64,000 nucleotides of DNA. Origin: Hymenobacter duratus. Lineage in GTDB: Bacteria > Bacteroidota > Bacteroidia > Cytophagales > Hymenobacteraceae. Below, in pieces: positions 37,599 to 45,454 of this stretch. A model generated the notes under the pieces. It was not told where the DNA came from. It saw nothing but the letters and a program-made list of their open reading frames with translations, and searched no databases. How positions within the stretch are numbered: position 1 is the stretch's first letter; every line of letters starts with the position of its first letter. A program made the translations under genes and the position numbers. The stretch is taken from assembly GCF_014698995.1 (NCBI RefSeq), contig NZ_JACWZZ010000002.1:930001-994000 (forward strand), read 5' to 3'.

Positions 37599-38900
37599 CT
37601 AGGCAGTCAGCAGTTTCCACCAGGAAGCCCAGTCCCAGTCGTTGTCGGTCGGGAAGCAGGTTTCGTAAGCAAAGCTGAGCTTCAGGTTGTAGGCAATCAG
37701 CAGCACCAGCCCCAGGGCCAGCACCCCACGCCAGCGCGAGTTGGCCCCTCGCTGCAGGGCCACGCCCAGCGGCAGGGCCAGCACCGGCAAAAAATCGACG
37801 AAGCCACGGTGACCATAGCTGCAGCCCAGCGTATAGGCCCACCACGCCGCGTAGGTGTAGGAAACCCCCAGCGCAACCATTGCCACCAGCGCCGCCGTAG
37901 CCGGGCGGCTGCGCCATAGCAGCACTAAGCCTACGGGCACCAGCAGCAACACCGGGTTGTAGAGAAACAGCCCGTCTTCGGGTGCCAGCCACACTTCCAG
38001 CAGCTTAGGGCGGGCCCAATATGGAAAGCCTTCCTGCCCATAACTGTACGTGAGCATGGATCCTTTGAGGTACTGATAGTAGGCCAACTGGGGCAGCAGC
38101 AACAGACCTACGCAGCCGACCAGTACCGCCAGCACCCGCAGGCTCAGCAATTCTTGTAGCCGCTGCCGCAACCCGGCGCTATCGGCCACTCCCCACAGCA
38201 ACAACGGCGCCGCCCACACAGCGTCAATCGGGCGCAGGGCCACAATGAGGGCCAGCGCTAGTCCAATCTGCAGCCATATACCCAACGCGGAGTTGCGGCC
38301 CGTGCTGGCTGGCTGAAGGCGGTGCAGACCGTGCAGCAGCAGCGCAAACGCGAAAAAGGCGTACACGTGCGACATGCCCGTTTCGATGATGGCGTAAAAC
38401 CCCAGGTTGGTACCCAGCAACAGCACGGCCAGCGTAAGCACTGCCTGCCTGCCGGTCAGCCCTTGTTGCAGCACCCGCCAGAGCAGCCCCAGCCCTAGCA
38501 GCACATAGAACACGGCCGCAATATCAATGGACTTGTGCTCCAGCTTGGAGAAACCCGTCTTTTCGGTGCTCAGGGCATGGGCCGTCAGCCAGAACGGGCT
38601 TTGCAGCAGCGCCACGCCATACGGGTACTTGGTTATCACCTTGCCCGTAGTCCGGTCCAGTTGGAATCCTTTGCCGGTTCTGAACTCCACGCTATCCGGA
38701 AAAGCGCGGGCATCGAAGCCGTAGAGAAAGGTAGCTGGCAGGTACACATAGTAGCCGGCTTTGTCGGCCCACACCTCGCTTTTGTAAGTGAAGCGGCCCG
38801 CTTTGGACGTGGCGTGGCGGTTGAGGGTGAGCACCAGCAGGGCAGCGGCCAGCACCAGCCAGCAGCCTGCGGTGCGGAGGGAGGCAGCCGTTATTTGCAT
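37599..38900 (-). CDS. Polytopic membrane protein, probable GT-C type glycosyltransferase
   Basis: The 433-residue protein has about nine to ten membrane helices. After the first helix comes a loop with VWADKAGYYVYLPATFLYG, an acidic/aromatic segment like the catalytic loop of lipid-linked GT-C enzymes. A conserved region follows with YPYGVALLQSPFWLTAHAL. I start at MQITAASLRTAG (38900); a Met at 38981 would add 27 residues lying over the hairpin region. The sugar and acceptor are unknown. It is leftward, between the PorV-like operon and the S46 peptidase gene. The family is known to me only as uncharacterised Bacteroidota membrane proteins. Confidence 0.7.
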   Translation of the reverse strand: MQITAASLRTAGCWLVLAAALLVLTLNRHATSKAGRFTYKSEVWADKAGYYVYLPATFLYGFDARAFPDSVEFRTGKGFQLDRTTGKVITKYPYGVALLQSPFWLTAHALSTEKTGFSKLEHKSIDIAAVFYVLLGLGLLWRVLQQGLTGRQAVLTLAVLLLGTNLGFYAIIETGMSHVYAFFAFALLLHGLHRLQPASTGRNSALGIWLQIGLALALIVALRPIDAVWAAPLLLWGVADSAGLRQRLQELLSLRVLAVLVGCVGLLLLPQLAYYQYLKGSMLTYSYGQEGFPYWARPKLLEVWLAPEDGLFLYNPVLLLVPVGLVLLWRSRPATAALVAMVALGVSYTYAAWWAYTLGCSYGHRGFVDFLPVLALPLGVALQRGANSRWRGVLALGLVLLIAYNLKLSFAYETCFPTDNDWDWASWWKLLTA

Positions 38901-38982
38901 AGAAAGCAGGAGGTCATACGAGCCGCAAACAACGGGAAATACCCGCGTATTCCGACGCACCACTAGTCGTTTCCAATGCAAA

Positions 38983-39012
38983 ACGCCCCAACATCTTCCG
39001 ATGCTGGGGCGT
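38983..39012 (-). terminator. Terminator-like hairpin after the S46 peptidase gene
   Basis: ACGCCCCAACATC (38983-38995) pairs with GATGCTGGGGCGT (39000-39012), one mismatch. It lies 29 bases beyond the stop of the leftward peptidase gene. It has only a short T-run. Confidence 0.6.
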
Positions 39013-39040
39013 CTGTTAGCTTCAGAGCGAAGCGGGCTGC

Positions 39041-41347
39041 TTACATGCCAGCCGCTGCGCCTTCTTTGGCTTTCTTCTTCTTGACCTTGGTTTTCTGACC
39101 GTCTTCGGTCTTCACCTTCATCTTTTCCACGTCGCTCAGGCCAGCGGCCGAAGCCGTAGGAGCGCCCACGCCGGGGTTGGGGCCGTTATTTACTACGGTC
39201 ATTTCATCCACGATGTGCTTGGCACCGCCCAGCTTCTCGATGCACCACAGCACGTAGCGGATATCCACGTTGATGCAGCGCTTCAGCTCCGGGTCGTAGG
39301 CCAGGTCGCCGGTCATGGCTTCCCAGTTGCCATCGAAAGCCAGGCCAATCAGCTCGCCGCGGCCGTTGATAACGGGGGAGCCGGAGTTGCCGCCCGTAAT
39401 GTCGTTGTCGGTGATGAAAGCCACGGGCAGGTTGCCCTCTTTGTCAGCAAACCGGCCGTAATCTTTCATTTTCAGCAGTTCCAACTCTTTCTGGGGCACT
39501 ACAAACTCCGGGTTGGTGGCGTCTTCCTTTTCCAGAATGCCCTGGGCTGTGGTTTTGTAGTCGTAGCTCACCGCGTCGCGGCCCTTATAGGGGCGCACGG
39601 TACCATAGCTCAGGCGGATGGTGGAGTTAGCATCGGGCGAGTACACCTTCTGCGTGTTTTTCTCGCGCAGCGCGGCTACATACAGGCGGTTGGCGCGCGT
39701 CAGGCCGCTCTGCAGGGCCTGCATTTTGGGCAAAATATTCTGGGTGTAGTTTGTGTACACCGAGTTGAACGTCTTGAAGCCAGGGTCGGCCTCCAGCTTC
39801 GCCAGCGAAGGCGCGGCTAGGAAAGCATTCACCTTGGCTTCCGAAGTCAGGAAGGAATTGGCATACACGTAGTCGGCGTATTTCTGCATGGAGCCGCCGT
39901 ACTGCTTCTTTACGGTCTGGAATACGTCGGGCTGCTGCTCGGCGGGCACATCCTTCATGTACAGGCCCATGAGGGCGGCAAACACCTTTTTGTCGGTAGA
40001 GGCGCTGTAGTCCTTGAAATACTCAGCTACCGGCTCCTTTAGGTCGGCGGTGGCTTTGCTGATGGCAGCTTTGTCGGCGGGCGTGGCTTTGAGGGCCATG
40101 TACAGCGGCATCATGCGCGAAGACAGCGTGATGATTTCGGTGCCGAAAGCAGCCTCGTTCACGTAGTTGGCGCTCAGGTTGTACTGGCGCAGACCAGCGT
40201 AGGCCTGGTTGATGCTGTTCAGGGCTTCGCCGTACTGCTGGCCGCGGGCCGGATCCTGGGCAATCCACTGCATCAGGGAAGCTTCCTCGGCTTTCTTGGC
40301 ATCCACCGTTTTCAGGCGGTTCATGCCCTCATTCTGGCCGATGAAGTACTTCCAGTAGTTGGCAATGTTGGCGTATTTTGAGGCATACTTCAGGCGCAAA
40401 GCGGCGTCCTGGTCCATGTCCTCTTTCCACAGCTTCAGGCGCGTGTCGCGCAGCTTGATGCGGGCGGGGTTGCTCTGGTCGAGCGTCATCTGCAGGCCGG
40501 CGGCGGGCAGGAAGCGCTGCGTGCGGCCCGGAAAGCCGAACACCATGGCAAAGTCGCCTTCGCTCACGCCCTGCAGGCTTACGGGCAGGTGCTTCTTGGG
40601 CACATACGGAATGTTGTCGGCCGCGAAGCCGGCCGTAGGCTTGTTGTCTTTGGAGGCGTACACGCGGAACATGGAGAAGTCGCCGGTGTGGCGGGGCCAC
40701 ATCCAGTTGTCGGTGTCGCCGCCGAACTTGCCCACGGCTTCGGCCGGAGCACCTACCAGGCGCACGTCGCCGAAGCGCTGGTACACGAAAAGGTAGTACT
40801 CGTTGCCGCCGAACATGTCGCGCACATAGGCGACGTACTGGCCGTTTTCCTTGGCCGCGTCGGCCATTTCCTTCTGACGCTTCTGCACCGTTGCCACGCG
40901 TTCCTGCTCAGGCGTGGCAGCCGTAATGCCTTCCAGCACCTTGCCGGTCACGTCTTCCATGCGCACCAGAATATCCACGAACAGACCTGGGTTGGTTTTT
41001 TCCTCGGCGCGGGTGGCCGCGAAGAAGCCTTTTTCCAGGATGTTGTTCTGAGGGGTGCTGTGGCTCTGGATGGCGTCGTAGCCGCAGTGGTGGTTGGTGA
41101 GCAGCAGGCCCTGGCTGCTGACGAATTCACCGGTGCAGAAGCCGCCCAGCTGCACTACCGCATCTTTCAGCGAGGCATTGTTGACGTCGTAAATTTCTTC
41201 GGCCGTGAGCTTGAGGCCTTTCTTCTGCATGTCGGCCTGGTTGAGCCGTTTCACGAACAGGGGCAGCCACATGCCTTCATCGGCACGGGCCGTGATGGGC
41301 AGTAGCAGCGTTAGCAGCAGGGCCTTGGCCCAGTTGTTCTTGCGCAT
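39041..41347 (-). CDS. S46-family dipeptidyl-peptidase (DPP7-like)
   Basis: The 768-residue protein has a signal peptide (ALLLTLLLPITARA) and the S46 catalytic triad: His in TNHHCGYDAIQ (residues 86-87), Asp in RHTGDFSMFR and Ser in GGNSGSPV. In the S1 pocket region after the Ser, the position equivalent to 673 of Porphyromonas DPP7/DPP11 reads Gly (FDGNWEAM). This is the DPP7 pattern, which cuts dipeptides with bulky or hydrophobic P1 residues; DPP11 has Arg there. It works in the periplasm on peptides from extracellular proteases. The last 30 residues are Lys-rich (KVKKKKAKEGAAAGM), an unusual basic tail. It stands alone, leftward. Confidence 0.93.
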   Translation of the reverse strand: MRKNNWAKALLLTLLLPITARADEGMWLPLFVKRLNQADMQKKGLKLTAEEIYDVNNASLKDAVVQLGGFCTGEFVSSQGLLLTNHHCGYDAIQSHSTPQNNILEKGFFAATRAEEKTNPGLFVDILVRMEDVTGKVLEGITAATPEQERVATVQKRQKEMADAAKENGQYVAYVRDMFGGNEYYLFVYQRFGDVRLVGAPAEAVGKFGGDTDNWMWPRHTGDFSMFRVYASKDNKPTAGFAADNIPYVPKKHLPVSLQGVSEGDFAMVFGFPGRTQRFLPAAGLQMTLDQSNPARIKLRDTRLKLWKEDMDQDAALRLKYASKYANIANYWKYFIGQNEGMNRLKTVDAKKAEEASLMQWIAQDPARGQQYGEALNSINQAYAGLRQYNLSANYVNEAAFGTEIITLSSRMMPLYMALKATPADKAAISKATADLKEPVAEYFKDYSASTDKKVFAALMGLYMKDVPAEQQPDVFQTVKKQYGGSMQKYADYVYANSFLTSEAKVNAFLAAPSLAKLEADPGFKTFNSVYTNYTQNILPKMQALQSGLTRANRLYVAALREKNTQKVYSPDANSTIRLSYGTVRPYKGRDAVSYDYKTTAQGILEKEDATNPEFVVPQKELELLKMKDYGRFADKEGNLPVAFITDNDITGGNSGSPVINGRGELIGLAFDGNWEAMTGDLAYDPELKRCINVDIRYVLWCIEKLGGAKHIVDEMTVVNNGPNPGVGAPTASAAGLSDVEKMKVKTEDGQKTKVKKKKAKEGAAAGM

Positions 41348-41421
41348 AACAATGAGTGGGAATTAGGGAAAGGAAAGCCGGGCGTCCTCTATCGGGCAAC
41401 CCGCCTCCAAAGCTACAAAAA

Positions 41422-41447
41422 GGCCCGGCTCCTTGCGGAGCCGGGCC
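41422..41447 (-). terminator. Terminator after the T9SS cargo gene
   Basis: The perfect 11-base arms 41422-41432 and 41437-41447 (GGCCCGGCTCC and its complement) enclose the loop TTGC. On the reverse strand a T5 run follows. It lies 24 bases past the stop. Confidence 0.8.
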
Positions 41448-41470
41448 GGTATAAACTTCGGAGTCGCTTT

Positions 41471-42907
41471 CTACTCGCGCAGCACCCGGGCCACGTAGCG
41501 GCGGCCATCGGGGGCGGTGCCCGTGAGTAGGTACAGGCCGGCCGGCACTTCACCCAGAGGTAGGGCTTGCCCCTCCGTGCTGGTTACAGCGCGGGTAGCC
41601 GGCCAGTGGCGCACAGTGCGGCCCAGCGCATCGCGCAGCACTAGCTCACCGGCCAGGGGCTGGCCACTCCGGACACGCAGCTGCGACTGCCCCGCTCCCA
41701 CCGGATTGGGCCAGGCTGCTAAGGCCAGCACCGGCTGCCGGGCGGGCGCCTGGGTACTGAGGGTGCGCCAGGCCGCTTGCCGCCCAAAAAACAGGTCGGC
41801 AAGACCCAGCGGCCCTTGCGTGGCGTAGCCGCTGAACACGTAGTTGCCCGTACCGGCTTCCACTTCCAGCCCGTTCACAAACTCGTCGCCGCCCGTGCGA
41901 TAGAGCACCGTATCGCGTAGCACCTGGCCGGTGGGCGTCACCTTGCTCAGGTACACCCGGGTGCCGCTGTTGGCGTACACGCCCCCGGCTACCACCAGGT
42001 TGCCATCGGGCAGCGGCCGCACTAGTCGGGCCGAGCCGTAGGTGCGGAAGCCATTGGGCGCGGTGTAAGGCAGCAGCCTGGTCCAAAGGGTATCCAGGGC
42101 GGCATTGAAGCGAATGAGCCGGCCGTCCTGGCAGGCCAGGTAGCCGCTTTGCACCGGCATTGGCAAAACGCTATTCAGGAAACTAGAAGCTCTACCATAC
42201 AACGGCTTCACCTGATCTACTACGCCAGTCTCCGTCAGATGTAGCAGCTTTCGTTCATTCCCAACAACGCCTTTTGAATTCAGTACCCAGTACCCGCCTC
42301 GGCTCGAGTTTTCTTTGAATAGAGCTGTAACATTACCAATATCAGTCGCATCATACGTTATATTGGTTTGGGCCAGTACCTGACCCGCGGAGCTAATTTT
42401 CAGCCATTGCGGAAAAGTGTTCAGCGAACCGGTCAACACGAAATTCCCATCGTTGCCAAGTATCAGACTGGAATAGAAATCACCCGTTGGGCCGTTGGTA
42501 TAGCGGGTCCAGAGCGTATCGCCTTGCGGAGTTAACAGCACCAGCATGGCTTCATCAATGAAGCCTCCGGTAGTACGGTCGCCGCCGGAAGTGGCAACAA
42601 GTACTTGCCCCGCTGCATTTTCGCACACCGCCCGTACCTGCACGGAAGTGAAGTGCGGCAGTTTTCGCGCGCGGGTCCAGAGGGTGTCACCTAACGCATT
42701 TGTACGCACCAAGAAGAGTCGTCCATCAGCCTGAGGACCGGCCTTACTTTGGCTTCCTACCACCAAATAGCCTCCACTCTGCATAGCCGTTATATACCCT
42801 CCCATTTCCTCTCCCGCCGAGCCATACACACGCTGTTGTAGTAACTGCGCCTTGGCGGGCCAGGCCAGTAGCAATATAAGCCAGCAGAATCCAATGATGC
42901 GTTTCAT
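41471..42907 (-). CDS. T9SS cargo protein, beta-propeller-like
   Basis: The 478-residue protein starts at MKRIIGFCWLILLLAWPAKA, a clear signal peptide. The body is made of repeats with the form 'GDTLWTR' (GDTLWTRARKLP, GDTLWTRYTNG, LDTLWTRLLPY) and GYLVVGSQSKAG-type strands, as in seven-bladed propellers with delta-60-like repeats. It ends in a T9SS type A sorting domain (AWPNPVGAGQSQLRVRSG, VLRDALGRTVRHW, GEVPAGLYLLTG). It is exported and attached to the surface or released; its binding partner is unknown. The middle (about 42150-42450) is poorer in GC than its flanks. Confidence 0.85.
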   Translation of the reverse strand: MKRIIGFCWLILLLAWPAKAQLLQQRVYGSAGEEMGGYITAMQSGGYLVVGSQSKAGPQADGRLFLVRTNALGDTLWTRARKLPHFTSVQVRAVCENAAGQVLVATSGGDRTTGGFIDEAMLVLLTPQGDTLWTRYTNGPTGDFYSSLILGNDGNFVLTGSLNTFPQWLKISSAGQVLAQTNITYDATDIGNVTALFKENSSRGGYWVLNSKGVVGNERKLLHLTETGVVDQVKPLYGRASSFLNSVLPMPVQSGYLACQDGRLIRFNAALDTLWTRLLPYTAPNGFRTYGSARLVRPLPDGNLVVAGGVYANSGTRVYLSKVTPTGQVLRDTVLYRTGGDEFVNGLEVEAGTGNYVFSGYATQGPLGLADLFFGRQAAWRTLSTQAPARQPVLALAAWPNPVGAGQSQLRVRSGQPLAGELVLRDALGRTVRHWPATRAVTSTEGQALPLGEVPAGLYLLTGTAPDGRRYVARVLRE

Positions 42908-43045
42908 AGCAAATAAGCAAAGCTGGATAGCCATGGGGGTAAGCAGTAATGATACAATATAGCCGAACGCAATGAAATTGGGCGCACCAGTACCTTCGCC
43001 CGCACCTTCCGGATTTATTCCGCACCGTTTGCGGTTCTTTGCGGC

Positions 43046-43267
43046 ATGTCGTCTTTGTTTCGTCAGCTTTTTCTGGGGCTGCTGTGGGTATACCGGCACC
43101 TGATTTCGCCCCTTACGCCGGCAAGCTGCCGCTACACACCCACCTGCTCGGCCTACGCGGTGGAGGCCATTGAGAAGTACGGCCCCTGGCGCGGCGGCCG
43201 GCTGGCCCTGCGCCGCATCGGCCGCTGCCACCCCTGGGGCGGCCACGGCCACGACCCTGTTCCGTAG
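43046..43267 (+). CDS. yidD: Membrane protein insertion efficiency factor YidD
   Basis: The 73-residue protein matches the YidD family from end to end: a short hydrophobic N-terminus ([15 protein letters not shown]), [37 protein letters not shown] and GGHGHDPVP, with the conserved cysteines. It helps the YidC/Sec pathway insert inner-membrane proteins. In many bacteria it lies by rnpA and rpmH; here it is isolated, divergent from the T9SS cargo gene. Confidence 0.95.
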   Translation: MSSLFRQLFLGLLWVYRHLISPLTPASCRYTPTCSAYAVEAIEKYGPWRGGRLALRRIGRCHPWGGHGHDPVP

Positions 43268-43414
43268 CCCAATGCTCAGCCGGCGTTGCGCACGCCGCTA
43301 TGCAGGCTCGATACCAAACGCGCCACCGCATGGGCACATTTTCCGTACAAGGCATAGTCAGCTGCTCCGGCTCTTTGGGTCGGGCAGCTTTTTTTTCACT
43401 TATGCCTACTTCCG

Positions 43415-44317
43415 ATGCCCAGAATATTTCTGCTTAGCCTTGGCCTGATTACGATGCTGAGTACTGCCTGCTCACAGGCCCAGAGCGACACGGCCAAGGA
43501 GATGAACGACGCGCCTAAAACCGAAAAGAAAAAAGGCAAAAAAGGTAAGAAGGACAAGGCAAGCAGTGGTTCGGTGGCTTCTCTGCAACCGGTAGGCGAG
43601 CTGCAGGGCGGCATTCCGGAAAGCTCCGGGCTGGCGCATGGCGGCCGCCCCGGCACCTTCTATACCCACGGCGACGCCGGTACCAGCTCTACTCTGTACC
43701 TCATCAATGAGCAGGGCGAGAAGCTGGGCGAGCGGGAATTGTCCGTCCGCAACATCGACTGGGAAAGTCTCGCGGACGATGGCAAAGGCACCGTTTTCGT
43801 GACGGATGCCGGCAACAACAACAATTCCCGTCGCGACCTGGCCATCTACCGCGTCAATCCGCAGCAACCCGATAACGTGGGAAAAATCAGTTTCCGCTAC
43901 CCCGACCAGTCGGCCTTCCCGCCCCCGAAAGAGGAGCGCAACTTCGACTGTGAGGCTTCGCTCTGGCACGATGGTAAAGTGTATCTGTTCACGAAGGACC
44001 GGGCCAACCAGAGCACCAGCAAAGTGTACAGCGTATCGGACCAGCCCGGCTCCTACGTGGCCGAGTCGCTGGCCAAACTGCGCATTTCCGGCGAAGTAAC
44101 CGGTGCCGACCTCAGCCCGGACGGCCGTCATCTGGCACTGCTGGGCCGTCAGGAGTTGTATCTTTTTGAAGGAAATGACCTGAACAGTGCCTTGAAAGCC
44201 ACACCCAAAAACATTTCCCTGAAAGGAGCGGGCCAAACGGAAGGTGTACTGTTTCTCGACAACGGCACGCTGCTCATCAGCACCGAAGAAGGAGCTCTTT
44301 ACCGGTACAAGCTCTGA
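43415..44317 (+). CDS. Lipoprotein with beta-propeller-like fold and Lys-rich linker
   Basis: The 300-residue protein has a lipoprotein signal (LITMLSTACS), a linker rich in Lys (KTEKKKGKKGKKDK, residues about 35-50), and a domain with repeated Asp/Gly strands: FYTHGDAGTSSTLYLI, NIDWESLADDGKG, FVTDAGNNNNSRRDLAIYRV, DCEASLWHDGKVYLF and GADLSPDGRHLALLG. This is like the SdiA-regulated/NHL-type propellers of Bacteroidota, with a likely calcium or ligand site. The activity is unknown. The start at 43415 opens the signal peptide. Confidence 0.75.
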   Translation: MPRIFLLSLGLITMLSTACSQAQSDTAKEMNDAPKTEKKKGKKGKKDKASSGSVASLQPVGELQGGIPESSGLAHGGRPGTFYTHGDAGTSSTLYLINEQGEKLGERELSVRNIDWESLADDGKGTVFVTDAGNNNNSRRDLAIYRVNPQQPDNVGKISFRYPDQSAFPPPKEERNFDCEASLWHDGKVYLFTKDRANQSTSKVYSVSDQPGSYVAESLAKLRISGEVTGADLSPDGRHLALLGRQELYLFEGNDLNSALKATPKNISLKGAGQTEGVLFLDNGTLLISTEEGALYRYKL

Positions 44318-44336
44318 TAGCACTGGTCTTATTTGG

Positions 44337-44380
44337 CCACAAAAAAGCCGCCTGCTCTGGAGCAGGCGGCTTTTTTGTGG
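44337..44380. terminator. Bidirectional terminator between the lipoprotein gene and lgt
   Basis: The perfect 20-base arms 44337-44356 and 44361-44380 (core AAAAAGCCGCCTGCT) have A6 and T6 runs. It serves two convergent genes. Confidence 0.9.
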
Positions 44381-44389
44381 CTGTTGGAC

Positions 44390-45394
44390 TCATGCTTTGA
44401 TGGTCTTCTTGTCTTTGGCTTCCTGCTCTTCCAGGTCGCGGGGAGCGTAGCCGTACGGGTTCTTGGGGTCTTTGCCGGCCCGCCACAGCACCCACAGCCC
44501 CACCAGAATTAGAGGCAGACTCAGAATCTGGCCCATGTTCAGAGGCAGCTTGTCTTCAAAGGCTTCCTGGTTTTCCTTCAGGAACTCGCCCAGGAACCGC
44601 TGCGTGAACAGCAGCACCACAAACAACCCAAATAGCAAGCCGCGGGGCGTACGGTCTTTGGTGCGGTTCCACATGCCGTACAGCACCACTAGCAGCAAAA
44701 TACAGAACGCAGCTTCGTAAATCTGGGTGGGATGGCGCGGCACCGCCATCGGCGAATCGGCCGCAACGGGTGTGCCGGCAGGCAACAGGCGGTAGGCGCG
44801 GCTGCCGTCAGTGCGCATGATGGGCTCGGCCGCTACCTGTACCGCACCGGCTGGCAACGGCTGCACAGCGGGTTTGAGGTGTTCCGCGTCGCGCACAAAC
44901 ACAAAGGCCCAGGGTTTATCCGTCGGCTCCCCCACAATTTCCGAGTTCATCAGGTTGCCCAGGCGAATCATGGCCCCGCCCAGCGCCACCACAATCACAA
45001 TCCGGTCAAGCACCCAGAGGTAATCGAACTTGTTGTTGCGCGCAAACAGATAGGTAGCCAGCAAGATGCCCAGCGTGGCACCGTGGCTGGCCAGGCCCCC
45101 TTCCCAGATCTTAAAAATCTCCCAGAAATGCTCACTGGTAAGGTAATATGCCGGGTCGTAGAACAGCACGTGGCCCAGCCGCGCCCCCAGAATAGTGCCT
45201 ACCAGCATGTAAATGGTGATGACATCAACCCAGCGCGGCGACACCCGCTCTGACTTGTAGATGTGCGACAGAATGAACGTGCCGAACACAAAGCCCGACA
45301 TAAACAACAGCCCGTACCACCGCAGCGTCAGCGGCCCGATTTCGGCCAGAATCGGATTGGTGTTCCAGGTGATATAGGAGAGAAACGAGAGCAT
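44390..45394 (-). CDS. lgt: Prolipoprotein diacylglyceryl transferase
   Basis: The 334-residue inner-membrane protein has about seven helices. It carries IRLGNLMNSEIVGEPTDK, the Lgt signature with the conserved Arg, Asn and Glu, RHPTQIYEA, and the C-terminal RFLGEFLKENQ. It moves diacylglycerol from phosphatidylglycerol to the lipobox Cys of prelipoproteins, of which this window encodes several. A loop of about 40 residues before RHPTQIYEA is longer than in the usual enzyme (about 270-290 residues). I start at MLSFLSYITWN; a -7 box lies 21 bases upstream. Confidence 0.95.
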   Translation of the reverse strand: MLSFLSYITWNTNPILAEIGPLTLRWYGLLFMSGFVFGTFILSHIYKSERVSPRWVDVITIYMLVGTILGARLGHVLFYDPAYYLTSEHFWEIFKIWEGGLASHGATLGILLATYLFARNNKFDYLWVLDRIVIVVALGGAMIRLGNLMNSEIVGEPTDKPWAFVFVRDAEHLKPAVQPLPAGAVQVAAEPIMRTDGSRAYRLLPAGTPVAADSPMAVPRHPTQIYEAAFCILLLVVLYGMWNRTKDRTPRGLLFGLFVVLLFTQRFLGEFLKENQEAFEDKLPLNMGQILSLPLILVGLWVLWRAGKDPKNPYGYAPRDLEEQEAKDKKTIKA

Positions 45395-45415
45395 AGGTTC
45401 AGTGCAGGTAGGAGG

Positions 45416-45423
45416 CAAAGGTA
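45416..45423 (-). promoter_or_regulatory. -7 box (TACCTTTG) for lgt
   Basis: This exact TAnnTTTG match on the reverse strand ends 21 bases before the lgt ATG at 45394. No -33 TTG is seen at 19 bases. Confidence 0.5.
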
Positions 45424-45454
45424 GGAGTTGTGCATGAAGCGCTGATGTGCGGCG

